64,000 nucleotides of DNA from an uncultured Lachnospiraceae bacterium (GTDB lineage: Bacteria; Bacillota; Clostridia; Lachnospirales; Lachnospiraceae): NCBI GenBank assembly GCA_947172645.1, contig CAMWBY010000019.1, forward strand, positions 1-64,000. The letters are read 5' to 3'. Below are positions 52,122 through 60,743 of the stretch, piece after piece. Below the pieces are notes generated by a model that was given only the letters and a program-made list of their open reading frames with translations, searched no databases and had not been told where the DNA came from. Numbering within the stretch: position 1 is the stretch's first letter; each line of letters opens with the position of its first letter. Made by a program: the position numbers and the translations under genes.

Positions 52122-53039
52122 ATGCCTATCAAAGTAGCAGACTCTTTACCGGCAACGACCATCTTAGAAAACGAGAATATTTTCGTAATGACGGAATACC
52201 GTGCCATGCACCAGGATATCCGTCCGCTTAATGTGCTGATTCTGAACCTGATGCCAACTAAAATTGTGACGGAAACACAGCTTCTGCGCAAGCTGTCCAA
52301 CACGCCCCTGCAGGTAAATGTGGAATTTTTACAGACTGCAAGCTACACGCCGCAGCACACCGATTCCAACCATATGGAGTCCTTCTATACTACTTTTGAC
52401 CAAGTAAAAGACCGTAAATATGACGGTATGATTATCACCGGGGCGCCGCTCGATTATGTAAAATTCGAGGACGTGACCTACTGGAAAGAATTGTGCACCA
52501 TTATGGAATGGGGGAAAACCCATGTCCATTGTACACTCCATCTTTGTTGGGGCGCCTATGCCGGATTATACTATCTCTACGGATTAGAACGCAACGACCT
52601 TAAGACGAAGCTGTCGGGGGTTTATTCCCACAGAATCATCAAAAGAAACTCCCCTCTTTTCCGCGGATTTGACGATATCTTCTACGCGCCGCAATCGCGC
52701 GCCATGGGCATTGACGCAGATAAGATTGCCTCCGTGCCGGAACTGGAACTGATGGCTGTCTCTGACGAAGCCGGGGTTGCCATCGTCAAGACGACCGACA
52801 GCCGCCATTTCTTCGTCACCTGCCATCCCGAATACGACGCCGATACGCTGTCCCAGGAATATTTCAGGGATTTGGGTAAGGGGATGAACCCTGCCATACC
52901 TGCCAACTATTTTCCGGATGACAACCCGGAAAACCCGCCCGTCGTCAATTGGCGTTCCACCGGACAGCTGTTGTATTCCAACTGGCTTAATTATTATGTG
53001 TACCAAACGACGCCGTATGACGTGAGGGAAATTGTGTAG
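52122..53039 (+). CDS. metA: Homoserine O-acyltransferase MetA
   Basis: Activates homoserine for methionine synthesis by O-acylation. The 305 residues align with MetA throughout. Catalytic Cys142 is in LHLCWGAYAG, and His235/Glu237 are in TCHPEYDAD. The residue that sets acyl-CoA choice, position 111, lies in GAPLD and is Asp; E. coli-type succinyltransferases have Gly there and B. cereus-type acetyltransferases have Glu. An acidic residue favours acetyl-CoA but this is unproven. GAGG lies upstream of the ATG. There is no room for a SAM riboswitch in the 134-base gap before it. Confidence 0.95.
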   Translation: MPIKVADSLPATTILENENIFVMTEYRAMHQDIRPLNVLILNLMPTKIVTETQLLRKLSNTPLQVNVEFLQTASYTPQHTDSNHMESFYTTFDQVKDRKYDGMIITGAPLDYVKFEDVTYWKELCTIMEWGKTHVHCTLHLCWGAYAGLYYLYGLERNDLKTKLSGVYSHRIIKRNSPLFRGFDDIFYAPQSRAMGIDADKIASVPELELMAVSDEAGVAIVKTTDSRHFFVTCHPEYDADTLSQEYFRDLGKGMNPAIPANYFPDDNPENPPVVNWRSTGQLLYSNWLNYYVYQTTPYDVREIV

Positions 53040-53068
53040 AGTGTAGAAGCATCGTAAAGCCCTGTTTT

Positions 53069-53209
53069 CAAGAATTTGCGAAGTACTGCGCCTGGGAAAG
53101 GCGCGGTATTTTTTAGCTTATAGGATAGTACGCCGTAATGTGGTAAAATGCCAACAAGGATTTGTGAAGCAAATTCTTGCAAAGTTGGCCGCCGGGCCAA
53201 CTTTTTTTA
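53069..53209 (+). terminator. Tandem terminators with attenuator-like alternative pairing after metA
   Basis: Terminator 1: 53084-53107 (TAC-TGCGCC / GGCGCG-GTA) then a T run. Terminator 2: AGTTGGCC-gccg-GGCCAACT (53183-53202) then seven T. GCCAAC at 53150-53155 can also pair with the terminator 2 arm, enclosing an inner hairpin 53155-53179. A repeated 15-mer (CAAGAATTTGCGAAG 53069-53083; CAAGGATTTGTGAAG 53155-53169) precedes both. Confidence 0.65.
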
Positions 53210-53245
53210 TAGGATTTCCTGTTTTAAACACTACCCTTGTTTCTG

Positions 53246-53647
53246 TTATTGGACATACCTTTCTGCTTCTTCTCTGGAAAACTTAAACTTTTCCTGAATC
53301 TTCTGCACAATTGTTGCGTCTGGGATTTCTAAATCTTTCAATGTAGATACCATTCCTAAAATACCTTTTTCGATACCTTTTTCGATATTCTCCTGGTCGC
53401 GCATCAATAATGTCATATACTCATGCCTCCATTTCCGGTTCTTCTTCGCCTCTTCCACAGCTTCTTCTAATTTCTTAATAAAACTGTCTTCTGACTTCTT
53501 CCCTGCCACATAGTCAAGGAACGCCCTCAGTTCCCTGCTGACATCGTCTTTCTCACCGTCGGCATTTAAGAAAATCTTCAATGCCCCCTCTTCCAAATCC
53601 GGAAGGATTCTTTGCAGTAATTCCTTGCACAGTTCCGCGTCCTGCAT
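53246..53647 (-). pseudogene. Decayed Rpn-family (PD-(D/E)XK nuclease transposase-like) gene
   Basis: The 133 residues start MQDAELCKELLQRILPD, which in complete Rpn-family proteins sits near residue 40. They jump directly to the C-terminal part (KIFLNADGEKDDVSRELRAFLDYVAGKKSEDSFIKKLEEAVEEAKKNRKWRHEYMTLLMRDQENIEKGIEKGI). The roughly 150-residue nuclease core, with its catalytic D/E-x-K residues, and the N-terminus are missing. The frame is still open, so it could make a small protein, but no nuclease activity is expected. It is a remnant of a mobile or recombination-promoting gene. Confidence 0.75.
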
Positions 53648-53715
53648 AACCTCCCCTCTTCTTTAATCATATTATACAAATTTTGCTGATAAAATACAAT
53701 AAATCTTAAACCTCT

Positions 53716-54336
53716 TTATTCCGCTTCCGCCGCCTCCAATTTGCTTATTGAAACCTCGTAGGCAATCCGCAGCTCGTTCTTTGTTTCATAAACCTTTTTC
53801 ACATACACCCGGCTCTGGATTCTCCCCCAGACGGCGCATCGGGCGCCAACTTCAAAGTTGCTTGAACATCTGGCATTTCTGCCCCATGCAATACATGGTA
53901 TGTAATCTGTTTTCCCATACGGGCGGTTGACTGCAAGCATAATATCTGCGATTTCCCTACCGAGAGGCGTTTTTCGGTAAGCTATCTGCTTGCAAATGTA
54001 ACCGTCGAGAAAAACGCAGTTTTCATCTCCAGACTCGCCTGATTCAAGCTCTCTCGCAAATACCGACAGAATTAGCCTGCTTTTCTCTCCCTCATGTCTG
54101 TTGCAAGAACGAAATTGACCTGATATCCTCACAAATCGTCCTATCCATTCTTCCTCTATATCAATCAACCGGTCTGATACCATAACCGGAATAAAATCCG
54201 GTTCATTACTTTTTCTAACTACCTTTAAGTCAGCAGTATAAAATCTCTCACCGTAAATCTCATGGCTAAACTCAAAATTACTTATGATTTCTCCGCTTAA
54301 CGTCACTTTGTTATTTTCAATCCTTGTTTTATTCAT
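53716..54336 (-). CDS. SSB-like protein with two OB folds
   Basis: A 206-residue protein with two SSB-like domains in tandem. The first (about residues 8-95) is diverged: NKVTLSGEIISNFEFSHEIYGERFYTADLKVVRKS ... GRFVRISGQFRS. The second (about 105-200) is closer to SSB: LDGYICKQIAYRKTPLGREIADIMLAVNRPYGKTDYIPCIAWGRNA and VWGRIQSRVYVK. The acidic DDDIPF tail of replicative SSB is absent. AGAGG lies 9 bases before the ATG. It probably binds single-stranded DNA in a specialised setting; it may or may not belong to the adjoining prophage. Confidence 0.75.
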   Translation of the reverse strand: MNKTRIENNKVTLSGEIISNFEFSHEIYGERFYTADLKVVRKSNEPDFIPVMVSDRLIDIEEEWIGRFVRISGQFRSCNRHEGEKSRLILSVFARELESGESGDENCVFLDGYICKQIAYRKTPLGREIADIMLAVNRPYGKTDYIPCIAWGRNARCSSNFEVGARCAVWGRIQSRVYVKKVYETKNELRIAYEVSISKLEAAEAE

Positions 54337-54624
54337 TGGTCTTATCCTCTAATCTAATTTAATATTTGTAAGCCACTATCTCCTTATTCCTCAATGCCGA
54401 CAGGTAAACTCCAAACTCTCAGTTTTTTCACCAGTTTGATAATTCTATCTTTATAAAATCTCTTTTCCCTTAAATTTTCCATGGTAACTTATCCCCTTCC
54501 ACAAAATATTTTAGGTAAGACTTATTCTAGCATTAACTTTTTAGTATTTTACCTACATTTGTACGCCCTTTTTATTGATGTATTATATTATGATTATCTT
54601 ATACACGAGATAAGGGGAATGCGA

Positions 54625-54885
54625 ATGGAAGAATATACGAAATATGGAAAACCAATCATGAAAAATATAAGGAAAAATTTAATAGATTATAAAAAAGAAC
54701 ATAATTTGACAAATCAGCAAATGGCTGTGCGCTGCGACTTATCTTTGTCCGAATATGACAAAATAATGAACGTCAAAACGCACAGCAAATACGGGTGTTC
54801 CATTGACACATTTTATAAAATATGTTTTAACTTAAAAATTTCATCTGATGGTTTGCTCGGGCTCCAGTTCTTTATTAAAAAATAG
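54625..54885 (+). CDS. Small XRE-like HTH protein
   Basis: An 86-residue helix-turn-helix protein, NIRKNLIDYKKEHNLTNQQMAVRCDLSLSEYDKIMN, of the XRE type seen as phage and stress regulators. The frame is open from 54481, but AAGGGG lies 7 bases before ATG 54625 and the upstream part is AT-rich and non-coding in look. Its last 45 bases overlap the end of the convergent lysozyme gene. The preceding gap 54337-54624 holds AT-rich promoter-like sequence and no other gene. Confidence 0.65.
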   Translation: MEEYTKYGKPIMKNIRKNLIDYKKEHNLTNQQMAVRCDLSLSEYDKIMNVKTHSKYGCSIDTFYKICFNLKISSDGLLGLQFFIKK

Positions 54886-55524
54886 GCTTTTTGCCTCTTT
54901 TTCTCTATCCTTCTTTTGCGCAATTTCATATCTAATGCTCAAATCCACATCTCCAAGAATACCAGCCACGCGGCCTTTTGATGTATACTGCCATCCCCAT
55001 AAAAGATGCATGATTGACGGCTTCTTATCCTCTCGCGGCATATCACCATAATCCATCTGCTTGCCGCTAGGATATCTCGCAATCCAGAACGGGCAGTCAA
55101 CAAGCATATGAAACGGCTTGATAAAAGAATTGTAAAAAGAAAGCCCGGTGTAAACACCGAACTTATATCCTGCCGCTTCTATGACGTTTTTATATGTATT
55201 GATAATATCAATCAGCACCATGCCGAGATTCATCTGCGCTTTTTCCTCAATGTCAAGCCAAACCGTAACGATATCTTTTCCTTTTATAACAGACAATACT
55301 GTTTTCGCATCCGATGCTGCCTTATCTGCCGTCAATGCATAGGAATAGTTATAAACGTCTATTGGCAAACCCTGTTTAACTGCACCAGTATAATTTCGCT
55401 CAAACGCGTCCTCTTTCTGGCACTTCTTGTTGATTACCTTTAATATTGAAAAATCCACACCTGAATCCTTGACTTTTTTCCAGTCTATGATTCCATTCCA
55501 TTTTGCTACGTCGATACCTTTCAT
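54841..55524 (-). CDS. Phage endolysin, GH25 lysozyme
   Basis: Muramidase that cleaves peptidoglycan. The 227 residues form a GH25 barrel, with GIDVAKWNGIIDWKKVKDSGVDFSILKV at the start. VTVWLDIEEKAQMN holds the catalytic Asp and Glu. FGVYTGLSFYNSF and DVDLSIRYE follow near the end of the barrel. There is no signal peptide and no separate cell-wall-binding domain; about 25 charged residues follow the barrel. No holin is seen beside it. It is the last gene of the tail operon and overlaps the convergent HTH gene by 45 bases. Confidence 0.92.
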   Translation of the reverse strand: MKGIDVAKWNGIIDWKKVKDSGVDFSILKVINKKCQKEDAFERNYTGAVKQGLPIDVYNYSYALTADKAASDAKTVLSVIKGKDIVTVWLDIEEKAQMNLGMVLIDIINTYKNVIEAAGYKFGVYTGLSFYNSFIKPFHMLVDCPFWIARYPSGKQMDYGDMPREDKKPSIMHLLWGWQYTSKGRVAGILGDVDLSIRYEIAQKKDREKEAKSLFFNKELEPEQTIR

Positions 55525-55602
55525 ATAATCACCTCATATCTTTGTTTTCAATGGCAGTTTCAATCATTGGGACACTCAATTAACAGTTGGTAAAAATATA
55601 TT

Positions 55603-56907
55603 TTACGAAAAAGAAATGGTGAATCCGCCGTCTACCATGACAATAATATTGTTCTCTGTAGAAAAAACGCTGCCATCTTTTTTCATGATTGCAATGCGGA
55701 GAAGGTTTTCCAATATATAACAGTTAGAATTATAATCGGAAAATGTACCGTCATTTACCAAATAGCCTCCGTCTTTCCTGATTCTGAAATTCCCCGAAAC
55801 GGAAGCAGTTCTTCCCTGCGCGCTTTTGGGAAGCGCAATGGTAAAAAAGACAGTCGTACTTGCAGTTGTCAAGTATCCAGGCAAAGGGATGTCTCCCGCC
55901 ATCTTGTATGTTTCTCCAGGTTGAAATTTCAAATCATTCTTTGTTATTACTTCCTGTAGGCCTTTTGTTTTATAGTCATATATCTGCCTTTTTGATTCGG
56001 ATACTGCAAAAAGGGAATGCTGATTAGTCGAATCCCAGAAAAATATTTCACTGGTATTTGTTGCACAGATTTGATTTACTTCTTTCCCACTTAGCCTAAA
56101 ACAAATATCAACCGAACTGGTCTTATCTGCATTTGAATTATTTAAAACAAGCGAATGCCTAGTATCTGAATTAATTCGTGCTCCTTCTTTTTTGATAATG
56201 AATAAATAATATGCATTATCAGTACCGCCTTTGACATCCGATACATGAAATTCCGAATTAGCTTCTTCACTTGCTTTTGTAACTCCAACTCGAATCAGTT
56301 TTCCAAAATTATTCTCAAAATCCATCGAAACATATTGTCCAATTCGTTTGAGAACTAATAGTGGGCTTGCATTAGCTTGTATTGTGCCGCCAGTTACAGA
56401 TAATGCCTCCCCTTCAACAAGTATCTTTTTCATGGACTTCGTTGTACTGTCATAAATATTCCTTAGATTCTGCGAGATATGCAATAGTTCCAGTAGCCTA
56501 CCTGACCCGTTTTTATCAGCATCTAAATCATATAAAGAAAAATAGGATTCTCTTTCCGGGTCATTGTTTTCTAGGCCTCCCTTTGCCTGTATCAATTTTC
56601 TTGATTCATTCTCAAAATTAAGGAGTGCACTAAAATTCTGGCTTTTGCGCTTTAAGGATAGCTGTGGCTCGGCATTGCTTTCCAATGTCCCGCCATTGAC
56701 AGGCAAGGCGCCTACATCCTGCGCCGTAGCCTTTTCTGCCAGGTCAGAATATTTCCCGGAAAATGCCACCGGTTTTAAATCCGATAGCCATTTCCTTATC
56801 TTACCAAACAGCGTATTTACATTATCCCCGGAAGAAATTTGCTGTCTATTCGCGGTTTCGTTAAATTCTACTCTGATATCAACATCATTAAATTCTTTTC
56901 TTGCCAT
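55603..56907 (-). CDS. Phage tail fibre/baseplate-associated protein
   Basis: A 434-residue protein. The first 75 residues read like a fibre base (EFNDVDIRVEFNETANRQQISSGDNVNTLFGKIRKWLSDLKPVAFSGKYSDLAEKATAQDVGALPVNGGTLE), including the SGKYSDL pattern frequent in clostridial phage fibres. Two internal repeats share GGT(L/I)(E/Q)(S/A)NA-P-L-LKR (about residues 72-86 and 170-185). The C-terminal third is beta-rich and probably the receptor-contacting part. AGGAGG precedes the ATG. The exact fold is not recognised. Confidence 0.7.
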   Translation of the reverse strand: MARKEFNDVDIRVEFNETANRQQISSGDNVNTLFGKIRKWLSDLKPVAFSGKYSDLAEKATAQDVGALPVNGGTLESNAEPQLSLKRKSQNFSALLNFENESRKLIQAKGGLENNDPERESYFSLYDLDADKNGSGRLLELLHISQNLRNIYDSTTKSMKKILVEGEALSVTGGTIQANASPLLVLKRIGQYVSMDFENNFGKLIRVGVTKASEEANSEFHVSDVKGGTDNAYYLFIIKKEGARINSDTRHSLVLNNSNADKTSSVDICFRLSGKEVNQICATNTSEIFFWDSTNQHSLFAVSESKRQIYDYKTKGLQEVITKNDLKFQPGETYKMAGDIPLPGYLTTASTTVFFTIALPKSAQGRTASVSGNFRIRKDGGYLVNDGTFSDYNSNCYILENLLRIAIMKKDGSVFSTENNIIVMVDGGFTISFS

Positions 56908-56922
56908 TTAAGGCACCTCCTG

Positions 56923-57642
56923 TTACAAAGTGCAGTTAAGATATAAAGAGTCGTTCTTATCCACCTTATCTGCAAGGGCCGCCGTTATAATCTTATTCTG
57001 CACCGCGTTTGTGCTTGTCTCAGATAATTCTGCGTCAACCGTTGCAGATGCTGGAATTACCGGCTTATTCTTGATAAATGCCGGACTTGTTTCATCCGTC
57101 TCATTCCAGTCTGCCTGTGACGGTTCGTAAACCTTTACATCTTTTCCGTTGATTTTTATGTATCCATTTTTCTCCGATGCAGTCACAATATCTGATGCAG
57201 AAATCTCAACATATGCAGTTCCCGACCATCTGTATGTTTTGTTCGTTTCTGTATCGACATAAATTTTATCCGTTTCTCCAATTTCTGGCGCATTGTCAAT
57301 TCCATAAATTTCTGTTACATCATCCACGTATGACGGAAGCTGCGCGGACGGCACTTTTCCATTTTCATCCAATGAAGCTACGCCATCTGCAACACCGACC
57401 TTCGAACTGTCTAATGGCGTATACTTAAGGGCTGAAACAATCATCGTTGCCGTGAGGTCATCTGCAATGTATGGTAACGCAGTATAAAGGCTTGTTCCGT
57501 CACCAATCTTCATTTTGGTTTTACCGTCTGTCGTAAATTCCACGCACGGGCATCCTCTAAATGGAATTGTTGTTTCTGCCGCCCACTCTGCGGTTGTCTT
57601 GCTTACAAGTGCGATTTTTGCCACCATTGTTCTTTCTGCCAT
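56923..57642 (-). CDS. Phage fibre protein with Mtd-type N-terminal domain
   Basis: A 239-residue structural protein. Residues 1-60 (KIALVSKTTAEWAAETTIPFRGCPCVEFTTDGKTKMKIGDGTSLYTALPYI) match the major tropism determinant N-terminal domain, a trimerisation and attachment module of phage fibres. The stretch SLDENGKVPSAQLPSYVDDVTEIYG is a recurring linker in clostridial phage fibres. The last 60 residues look helical and trimeric (AELSETSTNAVQNKIITAALADKVDKNDS). AGGAGG precedes the ATG. Confidence 0.78.
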   Translation of the reverse strand: MAERTMVAKIALVSKTTAEWAAETTIPFRGCPCVEFTTDGKTKMKIGDGTSLYTALPYIADDLTATMIVSALKYTPLDSSKVGVADGVASLDENGKVPSAQLPSYVDDVTEIYGIDNAPEIGETDKIYVDTETNKTYRWSGTAYVEISASDIVTASEKNGYIKINGKDVKVYEPSQADWNETDETSPAFIKNKPVIPASATVDAELSETSTNAVQNKIITAALADKVDKNDSLYLNCTL

Positions 57643-57741
57643 TTAATTTTCCTCCTTAATGGATAAATAAAATAAGAGCATTTCTGCTCTTTGCTACCTG
57701 TTTTATCAAGTTCCTTGTATTATCACATTTGTCACCTGCCT

Positions 57742-58437
57742 TTAAAAATATAAGTCTGCTTCAAATTTTATTGTTGCCGCAACTTGAACTACCGTACCGC
57801 TCACTCCATACTTTAATATTCTAATTCCTTCTATGCTTTTGTAACCGCTTAAATCGATTTCCGTTTCTGTAGTAATATTTATTACGACTTCGCTTGTTTC
57901 AGTTGCTGATAAACTATCTCCCCAATATTCTATAACCGTAAGAGATTCTTCCCCTTCTCTAATTCCTATAATTTCAATCCGAATCCGACCACTTCCATTA
58001 GAAGTGCTTGGTTTTTTAAGATACATATATACTTTTGTTACAATAAGCTTTGTTAATTTATTAAAAGCAAATGGGCATGTAAAATTTCCCGCTCCCGTAG
58101 AAAATGGTATTTCATACGAGCTAAAAACAAAATGGTACGGGGAAGAAATAGGAAAATTTCCGCTTTCTCCCCCGGATTCAATCTTGCTAATATTTGTAGC
58201 CATTTTCTGAAAAGTATCTTTTGCATCTGTTGCAACTCCTTTGTCAGTAATGGCAGATGCAATCAATCCCTTCCCATCACTGACAGATTGAAAAACCTCT
58301 TTTATAACAAGGGCATCAACACTTTTCCCTTGCTCTGTATTTTGTGTGACTTCCTCCTCTGTATTCAACATATTTTCCTTTGCAAAAAACTTGTCCATGC
58401 ACCAATCCCTTATAGCCCGTCCGTTCAGTAAAGACAT
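57742..58437 (-). CDS. Phage tail-associated protein
   Basis: A 231-residue protein. The helical N-terminus ends in the recurrent phage tail motif LIASAITDKGVATDAKDTFQKMATNISKI (about residues 58-86). A beta-sandwich-like C-terminal domain follows (FVFSSYEIPFSTGAGNFTCPFAFNKLTKLIVTKVYMYLK). ATG 58437 has GAGGTGG upstream; the frame reaches 58446. Probably a distal tail or fibre accessory protein; not assigned to a named family. Confidence 0.65.
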   Translation of the reverse strand: MSLLNGRAIRDWCMDKFFAKENMLNTEEEVTQNTEQGKSVDALVIKEVFQSVSDGKGLIASAITDKGVATDAKDTFQKMATNISKIESGGESGNFPISSPYHFVFSSYEIPFSTGAGNFTCPFAFNKLTKLIVTKVYMYLKKPSTSNGSGRIRIEIIGIREGEESLTVIEYWGDSLSATETSEVVINITTETEIDLSGYKSIEGIRILKYGVSGTVVQVAATIKFEADLYF

Positions 58438-58453
58438 TATTTCCACCTCATTC

Positions 58454-59224
58454 CTATGCCGTGCTGTTTAAAAATTCCATCGCGTCCGCATACGACAATA
58501 TTTCGACTTCCTGCGTCTCGCCGCCCGTTGGGTCGTCCTGACTATCCCCGTTTAGATACGCCAAACTGTCCTCATAACTAAGCACATCAGCCGTAACCGT
58601 ACCGCCGCCAGAACCGCCGCCGCTGTTCCATCTTTTGATATCAGCCTGTGTAATAGCCTTTACCCAAGACGGTACTGTCGGGTCTGTCTCGGTTGTGATA
58701 AAATCCTCAATCGCCAAAGTAACACCGCCACTTGTAATCAGGTTCGTGCTGTCCTTGACGGGAAACGTATCTATCTGCGGCAAAACAGCGTCTTCTCCAT
58801 CTTTGCCGTCAACGCCATCCATCACATTGAAACTTTGCGTCCCATTTGCGTCTGTAATTGTCACTCTATGCCCGCCATTGATAGCCGTAACCGTAATAAT
58901 CGGTGAAAATCCATCTTGCCCGCCTCCCGTTTCTCCGCTTGACGGTACAGAAGATGAAAGTCTTGCCCAAACGACCCGAATGCTGTCTGATATATCCACG
59001 CCGGACGCGTTCTTGACTGAAATCTGCACATTTGCTGAGTTTCCTATTTTCCTGTATTCTTCCTGCGTCAGCCGCACATAAAGTATATCACCCTCCATTT
59101 CCATGGAATTATTTGTTTTTGTTATCTGGTTGTTCCCGGACGATATTGTGACATTCCATGTTGTTATCGGTGTTGTGTCGCCAGATATCTTTATGGCGAA
59201 TGATGGGGTTATTGTGTTAATCAT
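58454..59224 (-). CDS. Phage fibre/baseplate protein with collagen-like turn
   Basis: A 256-residue protein. The N-terminal 95 residues form a beta domain (ITPSFAIKISGDTTPITTWNVTISSGNNQ) resembling baseplate upper domains. Then DGFSPIITVTAINGGHRVTITDANGTQSFNVMDGVDGKDGED, a common fibre module, is followed by VKDSTNLITSGGVTLAIEDFI, a second recurring module. A Gly-rich hinge (GGGSGGG) and two similar short repeats (SYEDSLAYLNG, SYADAMEFLNS) end the chain. GGGAG precedes the ATG. Confidence 0.7.
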   Translation of the reverse strand: MINTITPSFAIKISGDTTPITTWNVTISSGNNQITKTNNSMEMEGDILYVRLTQEEYRKIGNSANVQISVKNASGVDISDSIRVVWARLSSSVPSSGETGGGQDGFSPIITVTAINGGHRVTITDANGTQSFNVMDGVDGKDGEDAVLPQIDTFPVKDSTNLITSGGVTLAIEDFITTETDPTVPSWVKAITQADIKRWNSGGGSGGGTVTADVLSYEDSLAYLNGDSQDDPTGGETQEVEILSYADAMEFLNSTA

Positions 59225-59237
59225 GTTTTAATCTCCC

Positions 59238-60740
59238 TTAAGCTTTCGGAACATAAACTTCTACTTCCTGTCCTGCGCTCCCCGACTGCTTGGCTACGCC
59301 GATTGCCGCTCCGCTTGCATTGTAGTTTTCTACAAGTCCGGTGTTTTCACCGATAGAAAGAACGCCATCTTTGTAGGAAAGTTTCATAAGCCAACGGCCA
59401 GTTTTTAAATTATGCACGCTATTACTTGTCTCATAAAGATAATAAACATCGCCTGATTCGTTTGCAAAAAACTGTCCATATCCAGACAGAACACTTCCTC
59501 TGTAAGCATCATTTTCATAGTAATCTTTTGATTCAAAAGTAACCACATTACTTATTTCAAAGTTTTTACTTACATCGTTATATTCCATTCTAAAAATCGC
59601 AGTTTTATTAAAAGGGTTTCTTAACGCTCCGCCTTGATTGTTTGCAAAATAGTAATGTTGCGGGCATACTGCAACATAAATTTCGTTTTCAGAAACAAAC
59701 TGTGCCGTGGAACTTGTATCTTCTGCTGATGAAAAATTGGAAATATTTAGTTCGGGAAAAGCTTCAAAAGCGGCAGAAAATATATTAATCTGTGTGGATT
59801 GAATAACCATATCGTTTTCCGAACTATACACATACGTATTAAACCAATATTGTATGCTGTCTTTGCCTGAATTATCGCTATAACCATTAGTAAATAAAAT
59901 GTTTTCTGAAACGCCAAATGCATTTCCCCATGTCATTGCGTTTCGCCTTTCACTTCCAAGTTCATAACTATCGTAATGAAATGATTTTTGCAATAATGAA
60001 ATGTCGTTTTCATTCATTTTGTATAATAAAACGTAATATCTTTTATAAGAACCATTTTGAAATTTTTCAAAAAGAATAAATCTATTTTCCCCAACAGAAT
60101 ATAGATTCCAGTCATTGTCTTCATTATTTAATGGGTCTCCAAGATTATCTAGTTTTTCAAATTTTCCATAAAAATTCTCTGTTACCAATTCCTTGTTATA
60201 GTTTAAAACGCAATAATTTTCTCCGTTTGAAACAATAATATTAGAATTAGTCGTTTGGGTCATGTGCGCCCATCCCTTGCCCCCTATAGATTCATTTTCA
60301 AACTCATAAGAACCGACTTGCAAAAATGAAGTTTCTAAATCATATATTTTAAGTGTAATCGCATTATCTTTTTCCATATAGCATATGGCCAATTTCCCGT
60401 CGTTTAATAGACAGAATGCGGGAATATACTCATTATTTATAGAAAACGAAGATAACAGATTAAACCCTTCGTTCGCATCTATTAAATTAAACCATGTTAC
60501 GCTTTCTTCTGTTGTATTCTTGTATCTTCTTACATATTTTCCGTTTCCAAGCGGCAAAACTTTTGGCGCAGAGTTACTCGTCCCTCCATATTGTGTATCA
60601 TACTTCCTATCATCACTCGCCAACTTATACTGCACAAAATTCCCCGCCGTCACATTGCTTCCTTCTGCCACAGTAAAAAGCTCCGTGTCTGCATAAATCT
60701 CCGCTCCGCCTGTCCCGCCTATGTTCGTTCTTCCTCTCAT
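59238..60740 (-). CDS. Phage structural protein, probable beta-propeller receptor-binding protein
   Basis: A 500-residue protein, strongly beta-rich. A short N-terminal segment (GGTGGAEIYADTELFTVAEGSNVTAGNFVQYKL) is followed by repeating strands such as LLNDGKLAICYMEKDNAITLKIYDL and YSVGENRFILFEKFQNGSYKRYYVLLYKM, spaced as in a propeller. There are no catalytic motifs that I can identify. It lies in the middle of the fibre gene cluster, so attachment to cell-surface glycans is the likely role. The fold assignment is inference from strand periodicity only. Confidence 0.65.
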   Translation of the reverse strand: MRGRTNIGGTGGAEIYADTELFTVAEGSNVTAGNFVQYKLASDDRKYDTQYGGTSNSAPKVLPLGNGKYVRRYKNTTEESVTWFNLIDANEGFNLLSSFSINNEYIPAFCLLNDGKLAICYMEKDNAITLKIYDLETSFLQVGSYEFENESIGGKGWAHMTQTTNSNIIVSNGENYCVLNYNKELVTENFYGKFEKLDNLGDPLNNEDNDWNLYSVGENRFILFEKFQNGSYKRYYVLLYKMNENDISLLQKSFHYDSYELGSERRNAMTWGNAFGVSENILFTNGYSDNSGKDSIQYWFNTYVYSSENDMVIQSTQINIFSAAFEAFPELNISNFSSAEDTSSTAQFVSENEIYVAVCPQHYYFANNQGGALRNPFNKTAIFRMEYNDVSKNFEISNVVTFESKDYYENDAYRGSVLSGYGQFFANESGDVYYLYETSNSVHNLKTGRWLMKLSYKDGVLSIGENTGLVENYNASGAAIGVAKQSGSAGQEVEVYVPKA

Positions 60741-60743
60741 AAT

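Noticed and set aside
54481-54624. N-terminal extension of the small HTH protein
   Set aside because: AT-rich and hydrophobic by chance; the ribosome site supports ATG 54625.
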